Shown: piece after piece, positions 33,321 through 45,112 of the stretch | How the letters are laid out: each line of letters opens with the position of its first letter | Position numbering within the stretch: the first letter of the stretch is position 1 | Origin: Cinclus cinclus | Lineage: Eukaryota; Chordata; Aves; Passeriformes; Cinclidae | NCBI RefSeq assembly: GCF_963662255.1 | Contig: NC_085072.1 | Coordinates: forward strand, 1,802,001-1,866,000 | Reading direction: 5' to 3' | Length of the DNA: 64,000 nucleotides | The notes under the pieces: generated by a model | The model's database searches: none | What the model saw: the letters and a program-made list of their open reading frames with translations, nothing else | Told to the model about the DNA's origin: nothing | Made by a program: the position numbers and the translations under genes

Positions 33321-36289
33321 GAATTTAGGGTTAAAGAACTGCAGGATTATAAACATATAGAAATATAAAAGCTAAAAATCCTATAAAAGGCATCACTGCC
33401 AGTGATTGGGCTGGGCAGGCAGTGGGGATGGGTTTGGGGACACAGGAACCCTTCCCTTCCAAGCCCTGGCCACCCTTTCCATGAGGAAATTCTTGCAGAG
33501 AATTTAAATCTCTCAACATCTGGAGCAGCCAAGCAGCCAGACTCCTTCTGAGCCACGAGAAGATTCTCCCACAGCACAAATCTATGGCTGGGACCCCATA
33601 AAATGTTCTGGGTGACCTCAGCAGGACCGGGGTGAGCTCATTCTCCAAGACCGAGGTGTGAATTTCCCATCTGGGAATTCAGATTTCCTCCCTGCAGCCT
33701 TTGGGAACCCTGACTGGGATCAGCTGCAGTTGGGAATGTCTCATTCCCCCTCCAGTGGCTCCTCCAGAGCCACAAGAACATTCTTCTGGCAGTTGTTGGT
33801 GTCCAGGAATTACAGGCACAAAATGTATCAGACCCTTTGAAGCCTGGCTGAAAACTTGACTTAAGCCCCCGGAAATAATAAAAGGAAAGTGAAGAACTCA
33901 GTAAAGCTGCAGAAAAGGATTAAGCGGGGGGGGGAAGCCAATGGGGACAAGCAATTTCAGCTCTGTGTGATGGGGTGATCCAGTGCTGGTGCTGTCACTG
34001 CAGCCAGGGGCTGCTCCCAGCTCTGCACCCAAACCTTTCCTCCCCTTTTTAAATCTGCAGCCATTCTCTTCTATTTTCTTCTCTGTGCGTGCAGCACTTC
34101 AGAAGGAACTAAAGTTTAAAAGCAATTTTTTAAAAAAACTATTTTCAGGAAACATTGTGTGTGATAAAGAAGCTGAAAATGCTCTTCTCTGAAGCTTTGG
34201 TCAAGAAGAAGAGGCAGGGTCTCAAAACCAACAGAAATCTGGGTTTGGGTTGGGTTTACAAACAATTTATTATGTTTGGTGTTTGTGGAAGGAAACCATC
34301 CAAGAGCACCTGGTCCCTTTGGAGGAGGGTTTGTCCAGGACACTGCACCTGGCTGTCCTTGCCCAGACCTGAGCCCCTTCCAAGGTCAGAGCTGGAAGGA
34401 TTTAAATTCCTTCTGCCAGGAACCTGCATTGTAAATCTGCTGAGTGTGACCAGCAAACAATTCCAGTGAGTGTGGCTCTTATTAAAACACCCTCGGAGCA
34501 GGAGGACATGCAGAGAAATTAATGCAGAGCAATTTCTCCCTCATTTCTGAGACTTATTGGTGTTAATGCAGACTAATAACCTCGGTTTTTAATTGTTTCT
34601 TTGGGTGGATTGGCTGCTCCTGTGTTTGTGTGTCGGCACAAGTCGGGGTTTGTGTGGGAAGTGGCCACGCTGGGCTGGTCAGAGGCACTGGAAACCATCC
34701 AGGGCCAGGGCTGGAGGCTGAAACGGGAGAAATCCAGCAGGTTTCCCTCTGCTCATAGCTCTGCTTTTATAGGCTTGGTTGGAACATAATTCCCAGCTCC
34801 CGGGACAGCCCCTGAGCTGTTTGTCCGAGGTTTATCTGGCTCTGAGTCAGACAAAGCCTGGATCTCCAGGTGAGCCGGAGGTGCCAGGGATGCTGTGCCT
34901 CCAGCCACGACCATCCCAGGGAGCTCCCACCTGACCTGAGCAGCTCTGGAGCGACCACAGCTCTGTCCTGGTGCTGGGGTTGGATTCAGCTCCTGGTTTT
35001 TCCTCCTGACTGAAGGAAAGTTTCAAATTCCTGACCTGAGCAGAGCCCCTGGGTCTCCTGAAGGTGTTTGTACGACCCCCAGTACAAATGGGGCTGAGCA
35101 AAACCCCCTCTGGACACATTAACTTTGAAAACAAAACCTTCCCAGGTAGTTCTGGGCATACTGAGTGTCCTTCACTTGTGTTTCAACCTTTTAAATTTAT
35201 GGGCTCACATTTCCTGAATGGCTTAAGGTGGTTTTGTGTAACTGCAGGAACAGCAGAGCCCTGACCATGAGCAGTGATCCAGGCACCAAACCCTGGTCCC
35301 AAGTGCCTCATCCCAAACCCTGCAGGGTTTTTCTCTGCTTTTCAGCACAGAAATAATGAGAAACGGACAATAAAGATGGATATTTTCCCTACAGATGTAA
35401 TTTTTGATGTGGGAATAATTTGTTTCCCTAAAAGAAACAAAAAAAAAAAAAAAGAGTTTGAGTGGAGAACTGGGGGATAAAATGGACCACAAGGTGTGAG
35501 CAAAACTCCTCAGGGTGTCCAGGTCCAGCTCCTGCCAAACTCCCTGGTGCTCTGGGGGGGTTCTGTCCTTCCCTCACCTTCTCCAGTCCCCAATTAAATA
35601 CAGATGTGCTGTGCTCAGAGGGCTCTGATGAGGAGGGGGAACACTTGAAAATGAATTACAGATCAGGATCTGATAAAAACCACAATTTCTGTGTTCTGGC
35701 CCTTGCCATGGCCCTGGCAGGGTTAAGGGCACCTCTATTCCCTGCCTGGCAAATCTGTCCTTGCTGAGAATCCTAAACCAGAGCCACCACCGAGAAAAAT
35801 GGAAAAGGCTTAAAATATAACAGCCCCTGGGATATTTTGGTAAATGATCATGATGTAAAATTGCATGGAGATGGATCAGGGAAGGCACAGACAGTTATAA
35901 AGTTAAAGCAATGACGTCTGTGGAGCTAATCCTGAATTAATGACACCTTGTAGATCTTTAGTGGCTCCTGTCTGAGGAGCTCCAGCTGACACGTGGACAT
36001 TTATTAATTAGAGCTCGTTTCACACCAGGACAAGCTGAGGATGGGGATGGAGCAGAAGCTCTGGGTCCATCATGAATCCCAGGCCAGGGATGGAGGCAGC
36101 AGTGGAGCACAAGGGCGTGGATTCCCAGCCTGGGGTGATGCTGAGCAGAGAGGCAGGAGGGATAAATTCTCCCCAAAGATGAAAACAGTGTTTGGGTCAA
36201 GTAAGATTTCTTTTGCTCAATGAGGCTCTCGGTGAGGGCAGGAGGAGATAACAAATCTGTGCCACAAAGAAAAGCCCAGCCTGAGAAGC
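33321..36289. other. Unannotated, no gene seen
   Basis: Mixed unique sequence with a short G run at 33927-33936 and an A run at 35439-35453. Possible CR1 scraps (about 34685-34715) are too short to call. No exon supported. Confidence 0.45.
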
Positions 36290-36500
36290 CACACGGGGGT
36301 AACCCTGATGCTGAATTAATTACAGGCTGATGAGCTCCATAAATGCACCATGCTCTGATCATTTATCCAAAACATCTCATCTGGACTATAATTAGTAGAT
36401 AAGAGACTTTAATCTTTCCTTTCTTCATGTTTGTTTGTACCTGTTTACGGGTTTAATTAAAACTAAAGCAGTTTAAAATAAATTAACAGAAAGGAAGAGT
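36290..36500. promoter_or_regulatory. Candidate conserved non-coding element
   Basis: Dense cores: tgctgaattaattacagg, ctgatcatttatccaaaac, ggactataattagtagataa, ggtttaattaaaactaaag. Non-repetitive. Regulatory role inferred. Confidence 0.3.
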
Positions 36501-37000
36501 GATGAAGAAAAGAGGGAGAGCAGAGGAAGGTGGGAATGTGAAGGGGGCTCAGCCCAAAGCCTGGCTCTGTTTCCCTTGGCCCTCAGGAGCCATCAGGTAA
36601 AATTAATTTTTAAGAACACAGCCTCATTGCTGTATCAGGACTGGATCCTCTCTGGATCAACAGGAAAGGGTTTAAATTTTCTGAGCTTCCTGAGCAAAGA
36701 GGCTGGGCATGAATTTGAGCTGCTGCACAAGCCAGGAACAAAGAATTTTTTGTGATGCAACAGCTGATCTGTGACCTGATCTGCTCCCAGACTGACACAG
36801 TGCCCACAGCTGAGCATCAGGGTGAAATTAATAAAGGATAAATAAATTATACTGGGGGAAATGGTGCGGACAGACCAGACTGTAACCTGCTCCTGTGTCC
36901 TCTTGGCAGGGAATTCCTGCTGGTGAGGTTTCCCTGTGATTAAACAGGACCCAGCTCCGGGCATTCATTTATAGGGAACCAGACCCAGAGAGAGAAATTT
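36501..37000. other. Unannotated
   Basis: Ordinary AT-leaning sequence with a 109-codon minus frame lacking splice support. Nothing identifiable. Confidence 0.5.
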
Positions 37001-37508
37001 CCCCTCCCAGTTATCCCTGCTCCCTCCCAGTATCCTCCCTGCTCCCTCCCAGTATCATCCCTGCTCCCTCCCAGTATTATCCCTGCTCCCTCCCAGTATC
37101 ATCCCTGCTCCCTCCCAGTATTATCTCTGCTCCCTCCCAGTATTATCCCTGCTCCTTCCCAGTTATCCCTGCTCCCTCCCAGTATCCTCCCTGCTCCATC
37201 CCAGTATCCTCCCTGCTCCATCCCAGTATCATCCCTGCTCCTTCCCAGTTATCCCTGCTCCCTCCCAGTATCATCCCTGCTCCATCCCAGTATCATCCCT
37301 GCTCCATCCCAGTATCATCCCTGCTCCCTCCCAGTATCATCCCTGCTCCATCCCAGTTATCCCTGCTCCATCCCAGTATCATCCCTGCTCCTTCCCAGTT
37401 ATCCCTTCTCCATCCCAGTATTATCCCTTCTCCATCCCAGTATTATCCCTTCTCCATCCCAGTATTAACCCTGCTCCATCCCAGTATCATGCCTGCTCCT
37501 TCCCAGTG
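37001..37508. repeat. 22-bp minisatellite, ~23 units
   Basis: Unit: ctgctccctcccagtatcatcc, with variants ccatccc/ccttccc, tatcatcc/tattatcc/tatcctcc and a shortened 20-bp form lacking two bases (agttatcc). Variants are interspersed. No coding meaning. Confidence 0.95.
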
Positions 37509-38970
37509 ACTCTCCCTGGTGCAGCCCTGTCGTTGCCAGCCCTGCCGAGCTCCCAGGGGAATGCAGCTGAATTATGTAAATGTTGGGGATCGCCATTCGA
37601 AACGTTTCAGTGCTCCCTTCATTCCTTTGTCCCTGAAGATTGCAATTTGATAAAACAAAATCACTCCTAATTAAACACCTGCCCAACCCGAATGGGACAA
37701 CTCTAGATGGCAGGGGAAGGCCAGAGCAGTGAGCTTGACTTTTAAAATAAAGCAGAAAAAAAGGAAGAAATTATAAAGGAATAGCCTTTAAAATAATTAA
37801 CCAGATTCTGTCCTCTTCTGCACTAATGGCTCTGAGCTCAGTTACCCACTGGCTCCTGATGTCTTCCCTGGCAAACTGGGGCAGAGCTCAGCCAAGTGCC
37901 AAACCTCAGGATTAAAATGCAGCAGGAGGAAAGTGAAATATTGGTTTCCCTTCTCACATCCAGCCCTAATCTGCCTTTGAAGAAAGTGAGCCGCATAAAA
38001 AATGGATGAAAAGGTTCCTTGGGAAAATTGCAGCATTTTCCTCCAGCAGAGGCTGAGGTTTGGGGACAGACTGACACAAGTTATTCAGGTGCTTGGAGGG
38101 CTTTGCCAGCTCCCTGTGGGAACCTGGGGAAGTTTCAGGCGCCGACCCAGTGAAGGTGCAACGATCAGTGCCTGATGTTCCAGGCTTTGCTTTGGCTCAA
38201 AGGAGCCTGGAATTCTGGTTTTCCCCACCACTGAGTGTGGCAGGGGAGGCTCTGTGGGGCTGGGTGAGCTCCTGCTGCTTGAGGAGGGCTCAGGGTCAGG
38301 ATTCACATCCCCAGGCTCCCAAATCCCTTCTGCCAGGTGCTCGCACCTGCACAGCACAAGTGAGCCCAAACTGGAGATTATTTGTGGGTTCTTTTCCCTG
38401 ATTCTTTACAAACACCAGTCGGGCTTTATTCCTGCAGGCTGGTGTCCCTTGGAATAAGGAATATCCTGCATAAGGATCCACAAGGATCGTCCCAGTCTAA
38501 GCACAGAGGAATGGGATGAGAGCAGGGGGAGAGGTGATTTTCCTACACAAACCCTGAGCAGCTGTGGCATGGCCAGAGGAGCTGTGCAGAGCCCTCTGTG
38601 CCAGGAGGAGAGAACTGGAACTGGGATTTTGGGTGGGAAAGTGGGACTGGGCAGTGCTCGGGCATCCCCAGTCTCAGCCAGCTGCTCTCCTGGACGGCCA
38701 CTCCAAAAAATCCCAATTTCCAGCTCCGTCCCTGCGGCTCCCCCGGGCTGTGGGCACTGGCAGGAGCTGGCCCAGTTTGTCCAAAGCACTGGGAGGAGGC
38801 AGAGCAGGCTCCTCGGTGCTGGGAGTGCTCAGCTCTGCCAGCCGAGCCTCCCTCCTGTGCTGGATGTGTGGAACAGCTCTTCCTCCCCAAAAAGCTGCAA
38901 GCTGGAGCCTCTGTCCCAGGCTGGAGAGTCTGGGCTGGGGAACTGCAGGGCTGGGAGCAGCACCTTGTTC
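37509..38970. other. Unannotated; weak regulatory candidate at 37555-37810
   Basis: The first 300 bases are complex (aattatgtaaatgttgg, gccattcgaaacgtttcag, ctcctaattaaacacctg) and enhancer-like. The rest is GC-moderate with chance frames on both strands. No gene. Confidence 0.4.
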
Positions 38971-39397
38971 TGGGCTAGGCTCGGCTGGGCTGGGCTGGGC
39001 TGGGCTGGGCTGGGCTGGGCTGAGCTGAGCTGGGCTGGGTTGGGCTGGGCTGGGCTGGGCTGAGCTGGGCTGGGCTGGGCTGAGCTGAGCTGAGCTGGGC
39101 TGAGCTGGGCTGGGCTGGGCTGGGCTGGGCTGGGCTGGGCTGGGCTGGGCTGAGCTGAGCTGAGCTGGGCTGAGCTGGGCTGGGCTGGGCTGGGCTGAGC
39201 TGGGCTGAGCTCGGCCGGGCTGAGCTGAGCTGGGCTGGGCTGGGCTGGGCTGGGCTGGGCTGGGCTGAGCTGAGCTGAGCTGGGCTGGGCTGGGCTGAGC
39301 TGAGCTGAGCTGAGCTGGGCTGGGCTGGGCTGGGCTGGGCTGGGCTGGGCCGGGCCGGGCTGGGCTGGGCTGAGCTGGGCTGGGCTGAGCTGGGCTG
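38971..39397. repeat. Pentameric GGGCT/GAGCT array
   Basis: About 85 head-to-tail pentamers, mainly GGGCT with over twenty GAGCT copies clustered in twos and threes. The plus strand is G-rich and almost C-limited to one per unit, forming GGGCTGGGCTGGGCTGGG, a two-base-loop quadruplex motif, and each GAGCT supplies an AGCT. The alanine/glutamine/proline/serine frames on the minus strand are artefacts. Confidence 0.97.
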
Positions 39398-41089
39398 TGC
39401 AGCCAGACCTGGGAACATGCACAGCCCTCGGAGGGAGCCCTGGGCAGACACAGCCTTTGCAGGTTGATTTTTCAAAGGATGGAGCCTTTTCTGTGCTGTG
39501 TTCTCCCGTAGGGCTTGTAGAGAAGTTGTCTGTGTCTGTCAGAGAGGGAGTCACTCACCTCCTGAGCTTTAAAGGGGATTCAGTTATCTGTCCTCCTCCG
39601 ACCTCAACATCTGAGGCAGCAGAGGAAGCCTCCGTCTGGGATAAAACTGCATCATTCCTCCTGCTGCAGGCTGCTCTGCCTTGCCCTTTTTATTGTCTGA
39701 GATCTTGTTCAAATCCTGCTTCTTTCACATATGAGCAGCTTCTGCTTTGCTGGAGTCAGGCAGAAGTGAAAACAAACAGAGCTCAGTTCCCAGCTGCTGG
39801 TTACTGCTCCCTGCCCCAGGCTGTCCCTGCAGAGTCCCCAGCCCTTCCCTTTCCCCAGGGAGTGCCCAGGGGATGCCCCTTGATCCCCTCCTCCCCTGTG
39901 GGGATTGGTGCTGAGCAGGGACACGATGTGGCCACACCTCAGCAGAGGCAGGGGGCTGTGCTGGCTTTGGAGGGTTCACATTTCTATGTGAAATATCATT
40001 AAATAAACAATATTTTACAGAAATTCGGGGTGGGGGGGAATAAATCATATTTTCTTCTGTGTGTAGCTGGAACTCCATGGGGCAAAATCTCTGTGTGATC
40101 TCTGAAATTACAGGTGTTGGGCTGCTAGCTCGTGGACCAGATCAGGATTTAATGAATAATAGTTCCTATTAATGAGGAATTGCTTGTACCCATGCTCCTC
40201 TCACACAACTCCCAAAGTCAGCTGTAAGTTTTTTGCTTAGTTTTGCATAACTGGAGGAACTTCATCAGTGCAAAGCTGCTGGGGCACGCAGGGAGCTCTG
40301 CTTCCATGCTCAGGCTGCTCTTGGAAGTGATTGATCTTATTTAAGAGCTGGCACCCAGCTCCCCTTCCCGCTGGCAGCAGCACACGCTGTTTTCCAGGCT
40401 ATTTTCCATGTCAGGGAAGGAGGGAGATCGTGCTGGAATGAGTTTGTTCTGTGCTTGAACGTCCCTAAAGATCACACCGCCGCTGCTGGCTCAGCAGTTT
40501 GGTTCAGGCGTGGGTTTCAAGCTCTGCTGGTTTGTTTGGGGTCAGATGAGATCGCTGGGGTGGTCGTTCCCACCTGGGGCAGGTGCTCACCCCAAGGCCC
40601 ACGAGAGTCAGGAATGGGATTGGCAGGTCCTATCCTGGATTTATGTGGTTAAACACCTTCAGCTCTGGGTTCTGCCCCTTTGGGGATGGTTTCACTGGGC
40701 TGAGTTCCCTGAGGAGAGCTGGGAAATGCAGGATTCCCCCGGGTAAAGTCAGAGTCAGGGCTGCAGAGATTCTCCAGTGATTCCAACCATTTCAGTTTTC
40801 TGTTTCTGGCAGATGTGGTGGGTGAAAGGTGGGAGGTGCCACCTTTGGGGTGGGACTTTGGGGTGTGTGGCACTAACACAAAGGTTAGGGCGCTCTCACC
40901 CACCCCTGCCTGGCCCTGCTGGCTCCTGCTCCAGCTCTTCCCCTCCCAGCTCCGTCCTGCTGCAGATACTCAGGTCCAGGAGATGGAATCGATGCCTGCA
41001 TTTCAATGCTGGAGGCATTCCCCACAGAAATCCCCTGCTCAGTCAATTAGCAGGACTGAATTTCATATTACTTAAGATCTATTCTCCTG
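39398..41089. other. Unannotated
   Basis: Contains a 201-codon plus frame (39397-40002) that starts inside the array's edge and has no splice or family features; a frame of this size is expected about once by chance in 64 kb. Nothing else is recognised. Confidence 0.5.
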
Positions 41090-41520
41090 GAAGGCAGGAG
41101 ATTCCAGCATCTCCATCTATATTTGCTGGGATTATTGCTTAAAGGTGGCTTAGCTGCTAAGCCACTGCTGCAAAAGCTCCATTAAGTTCTTTCCTTGTTG
41201 TACATGGGAGCTGGAAGGATTTCAGGGCAGCAGGTCGGCTGCGGAAACCCAACACCCATTCTTCCAGCAATTAAACTTTGCAAAGTAAACTCTGTGGATT
41301 TCATTAAGGAAATGGAGCCATCAGCACTGGGAATAGCATTTATGAATATTTCCTTGTAATGGCCAAGCCAGCATGTTGACAGGATGAGTTATTAGACATA
41401 TTTACAAACAGCTGTTAAAAAGCCAATGTGGAGGTCCCAGCTGTATTTTTTTCCCCTTTTTATGCAGGGTTTATAGCAGTTATCCTTTGAAAATCAGCTT
41501 GATTGGCTTTCCTGCAAAGA
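41090..41520. promoter_or_regulatory. Candidate conserved non-coding element
   Basis: Complex block with a near-palindrome (ggcttagctgctaagcc, 41147-41163), ccagcaattaaactttgc, tttcattaaggaaatgg, gcatttatgaatatttcc and gagttattagacatattt. Even texture, no repeats. An enhancer role is inferred. Confidence 0.35.
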
Positions 41521-41575
41521 GAGGTAAGCTTGATTAATTTATTCCTCCTTCCCAGGCCTGCAGTCACAGGGAGGG

Positions 41576-41612
41576 AGCAGTCTGTCTGTCTGTCTGTCCG
41601 TCTGTCTGTCTG
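41576..41612. repeat. (CTGT)n microsatellite
   Basis: About nine CTGT units with one CCGT interruption. Confidence 0.95.
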
Positions 41613-42251
41613 TGCAGCTCACAGAGCAGTGAACCCAAGGGCAGCCAAGCAGCTCCCAGCCTACACATGTTTAATTACAGGCACTGTGCACTTCTGATGC
41701 ACGGATCAGTAAGTTTGAGTCTTTTCCTCAGTCAGGCTGATTTTGCATGGAATTCTTTTCCTTTGCTGAGTGAAATGGGAGATCATTGGTGGGAGTTGGA
41801 CACCAGAGGAGAGGGTTTGGGTTCCAGTGACACCAGGGGACAGGGTTTGGGTCCTGGTGACATGGGGAAGGGTCTGGAAGGGTTCACTGCCTGATCCTCC
41901 AGGTTTATAGGGACAGGCAGCAAAGAAGGGATCAGACCCAAGGTGTTGCCCCTTGAGGAGTTGTGAATTCTATTCCTGAATGGTTTGGAAGTTACAGGAA
42001 TTGTGAATCCTGTGGTATTGGAGCACAGAATATGCCATGAGATTATTGCCAGCACTTCAGCCTTGTCTCCTGCCCGTGTCCCCTCCTGCCTCAATCCTCC
42101 ACCTCTCCCTCCACAGGACAGGGACAGGAGGAACAGCTCAGCTGGAGAGGTACAGCCAGGCACTGCTGTGGGACCATGGTGTCCATGACCCCTGACCTGG
42201 AATTCCTGGTCCTGCAGCCAGATTCCTGCAGATCCCAGCCAGGCCCAGCAG
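41613..42251. other. Unannotated
   Basis: Unique sequence; a short imperfect duplication (gacaccag...gggtttgg) lies at 41798-41860. No gene. Confidence 0.45.
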
Positions 42252-42405
42252 CTCCTGTCCTGTCCTGTCCTGTCCTGTCCTGTCCTGTCCTGTCCTGTCC
42301 TCTCCTCTCCTCTCCTCTCCTCTCCTCTCCTCTCCTCTCCTCTCCTCTCCTCTCCTCTCCTCTCCTCTCCTCTCCTCTCCTCTCCCTGTCCCTGTCCCTG
42401 TCCCC
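42252..42405. repeat. Pentamer arrays TGTCC then TCTCC
   Basis: About ten TGTCC units (42252-42300), about seventeen TCTCC units (42301-42385), then three CCCTGT units. The middle part is pure pyrimidine and mirror-symmetric. Serine/leucine/proline and arginine/glutamate frames across it are artefacts. Confidence 0.97.
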
Positions 42406-43039
42406 AGAGCCATGTGGGAGCTCCCTGTGTTGTTTCCATCTGGCTGCAGCATCTGCTGCTGTCAGAGCCGGGAAAGGCAGAGGAGCAGCCCCAGCCTGTG
42501 TGAGGGACCCTGGCTGGTGACAATTCCCTGGAACAACCCTCACCCCCCTGGGTGCCCAAATCCCTGAGCCGCACGCTCGGGTCCAGCTCTATTCCCTGGG
42601 GCAGAGCAGCATCTCCTGCACTCCCAGAAGTGTAGAAGTGTTTTCCCTTCAGGGTTCCAGGGCTCCCCTTCCATCCACTGAAATCCCTCCCAGCCATTTC
42701 CACCTTTGCTTCAGAGCCAGTTTCTCCAAGGAAGGGACTCTGGAGGTGGAAGTTGGAGAAGTGGAGCCCTTGGGACCAGCTCAGTCTTTTAATGATGGCT
42801 TTGCTCACTCACTTTAGGGATTGCCTGAAGCAGGGGCTCCAATTTCCTCCCCCAGCTCCAGCAGTTATCCCTGGGCCATACAGCAGGAATGCTGTTCCTG
42901 CGGTACAGGAGATCATCAGGGAAAACAAGCTGCGCAAATTCTCTGTGTTTGTATCCATAATTCTCACAAATCTATTTCAACAAACAGAACCAGTGTGAAT
43001 CCATCCCTGGTTTTGTGAGATGGAGAGAATTTTGGGCCT
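42406..43039. other. Unannotated
   Basis: Ordinary GC-moderate sequence becoming AT-richer to the right. No gene or element. Confidence 0.5.
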
Positions 43040-43600
43040 CTCTAAGCTAAATCCGTAAAATGAACCAAGTCTTTTTCTAAAGAAGATTTTAGAGTTAATT
43101 AAGGAATGGAAGTGTGTGGCTATAAAGAAGTTAGATTTGGTGTAACACCCATATATAACACTTCTATTTGCCAAGGAGATCCAGTGGAAGGACGCATTCC
43201 CTCTGTGAGGTGCTTAGGTTGATGAGAAACCCATTTGTAAGGAAAATTGACTCTGGAAACAGTTGAGAGCGAGCGGCTGCTTGTCCTCAAGTCCCTGCCA
43301 AGTGATTGATTCAGTCCGTGGGTTCATCAGATCATTGCTTCCAATAATATCATTTTGCTTATTTATTTTATAGAGGATCAATATGATAAATGCTGCAGCA
43401 CCGTGGGAGTGCCAGGGAGGTGATTCCTGGGCTGGTGAGGGGCTCTCTGCAGCCTCTCCGTGTGCCCCGTGAAGCAGAAAAGCAATTCAGTCACACCAAA
43501 GGCTACAGATGAGGCTGGATGTTCGCTGCAATAAATGCAAATGATTTGAATTCATTTCGCTGCTAAGAGGAGAAAAGAGAGGGGAGAAAAAAAAAAATTA
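43040..43600. promoter_or_regulatory. Candidate conserved non-coding element
   Basis: Complex, repeat-free: tagagttaattaaggaatgg, caagtgattgattcagtcc, tccaataatatcattttgc, ggatcaatatgataaatgc and aataaatgcaaatgattt. The last contains the POU octamer ATGCAAAT. It directly precedes the exon-like segment at 43.8 kb. Regulatory role inferred. Confidence 0.4.
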
Positions 43601-43797
43601 GAGCTAAAGATGTTGCAGATCAAGGAATTCAACTTTAAGCAGACACAGAATTAACATAAAAGAAAACAAAGCAATAAAGAGAGGGGGGAAGTAGATTTCA
43701 CTAAAATAATCTGGTTTAATGAATAGGCCGTGATTTATTTCTGAAGTACCTCTCTGTGGTGGTGCTTTTCTCCCCCCTGCTTTTTTAGAGCACGTAC

Positions 43798-43963
43798 AAT
43801 GGCATTCTGGCCCTGCTGCAATCAGTCTGCTTCGAACAGCTTGTAGATATTTGGCTGTGCACTGGCCCATGAGAGCAAATCGTCCTCCCTCATCGTCAAA
43901 GGCTTTCTTTTCCAGTTCCTTTATGAGGTGACAAACGGTTTCCCTTCCTTTTGTTCTCCAGAA
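43798..43963 (-). CDS. Hypothetical internal-exon-like frame
   Basis: Not matched to a family. On the minus strand an AG at 43965-43964 precedes 55 open codons, followed by a strong donor gtacgtg at 43797-43791. The frame reads as a plausible soluble helical protein, with LIKELEKKAFDDEGGRF and MGQCTAKYLQAVRSRL as key stretches. Weak points: the acceptor lacks a pyrimidine tract. The plus strand at the same place has a better acceptor (tctcccccctgcttttttag, ending 43788), an open 139-bp segment to 43927 and a gtgaca donor. So either strand, or neither, may be exonic. It abuts a 51-bp array. Confidence 0.2.
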
Positions 43964-44040
43964 CTGAGCACATTCAGCTTTTCTGGCTCTGCTTTATTAT
44001 TTTTGTTTAGGTTTGTTAATGACTCTCCTTTGTCAGCCAG

Positions 44041-45112
44041 GGCTGGGGCAGGGGATTCTCCTGTTCCCTGTGAGCAGTACCTGGGGATGGATCCCAGGGC
44101 TGGGGATTCTCCTGTTCCCTGTGAGCAGTACCTGGGGATGGATCCCGGGGCTGGGGATTCTCCTGTTCCCTGTGAGCAGTACCTGGGGATGGATCCCAGG
44201 GCTGGGGATTCTCCTGTTCCCTGTGAGCAGTACCTGGGGATGGATCCCAGGGCTGGGGATTCTCCTGTTCCCTGTGAGCAGTACCTGGGGATGGATCCCG
44301 GGGCTGGGGATTCTCCTGTTCCATGTGAGCAGTACCTGGGGATGGATCCCAGGGCTGGGGATTCTCCTGTTCCATGTGAGCAGTACCTGGGGATGGATCC
44401 CAGGGCTGGGGATTCTCCTGTTCCCTGTGAGCAGTACCTGGGGATGGATCCCAGGGCTGGGGATTCTCCTGTTCCCTGTGAGCAGTACCTGGGGATGGAT
44501 CCCAGGGCTGGGGATTCTCCTGTTCCCTGTGAGCAGTACCTGGGGATGGATCCCGGGGCTGGGGATTCTCCTGTTCCCTGTGAGCAGTACCTGGGGATGG
44601 ATCCCAGGGCTGGGGATTCTCCTGTTCCCTGTGAGCAGTACCTGGGGATGGATCCCGGGGCTGGGGATTCTCCTGTTCCCTGTGAGCAGTACCTGGGGAT
44701 GGATCCCAGGGCTGGGGATTCTCCTGTTCCCTGTGAGCAGTACCTGGGGATGGATCCCAGGGCTGGGGATTCTCCTGTTCCCTGTGAGCAGTACCTGGGG
44801 ATGGATCCCGGGGCTGGGGATTCTCCTGTTCCATGTGAGCAGTACCTGGGGATGGATCCCAGGGCTGGGGATTCTCCTGTTCCATGTGAGCAGTACCTGG
44901 GGATGGATCCCAGGGCTGGGGATTCTCCTGTTCCCTGTGAGCAGTACCTGGGGATGGATCCCAGGGCTGGGGATTCTCCTGTTCCCTGTGAGCAGTACCT
45001 GGGGATGGATCCCAGGGCTGGGGATTCTCCTGTTCCCTGTGAGCAGTACCTGGGGATGGATCCCGGGGCTGGGGATTCTCCTGTTCCCTGTGAGCAGTAC
45101 CTGGGGATGGAT
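44041..45112. repeat. 51-bp minisatellite with 510-bp higher-order repeat
   Basis: Unit: ggctggggattctcctgttc, cctgtgagcagtacctgggg, atggatcccag, about 21 copies. Two variants mark order: cccag/cccgg at the unit end and ccctg/ccatg in the middle. The cag/cgg series read in order is A G A A G A A A A G, and then the same ten again. The ccatg variants fall at 44321 and 44372 and again exactly 510 bp later at 44831 and 44882. Because 51 is a multiple of 3, frames of 371-441 codons stay open on both strands; they are artefacts. Confidence 0.97.

Noticed and set aside
38971..39397. Telomere-like repeat
   Set aside because: The unit is a GGGCT/GAGCT pentamer, not the TTAGGG hexamer.
38829..39554. 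241-codon alanine/glutamine/proline/serine frame
   Set aside because: Translation of the pentamer array; shifting by one base gives an equally repetitive reading.
39397..40002. 201-codon plus frame
   Set aside because: Not repetitive, but a frame this long is expected about once by chance in the window and it lacks any family feature.
44041..45112. CRISPR-like appearance of regular repeats
   Set aside because: The copies are head-to-tail with no unique spacers, in a vertebrate genome.
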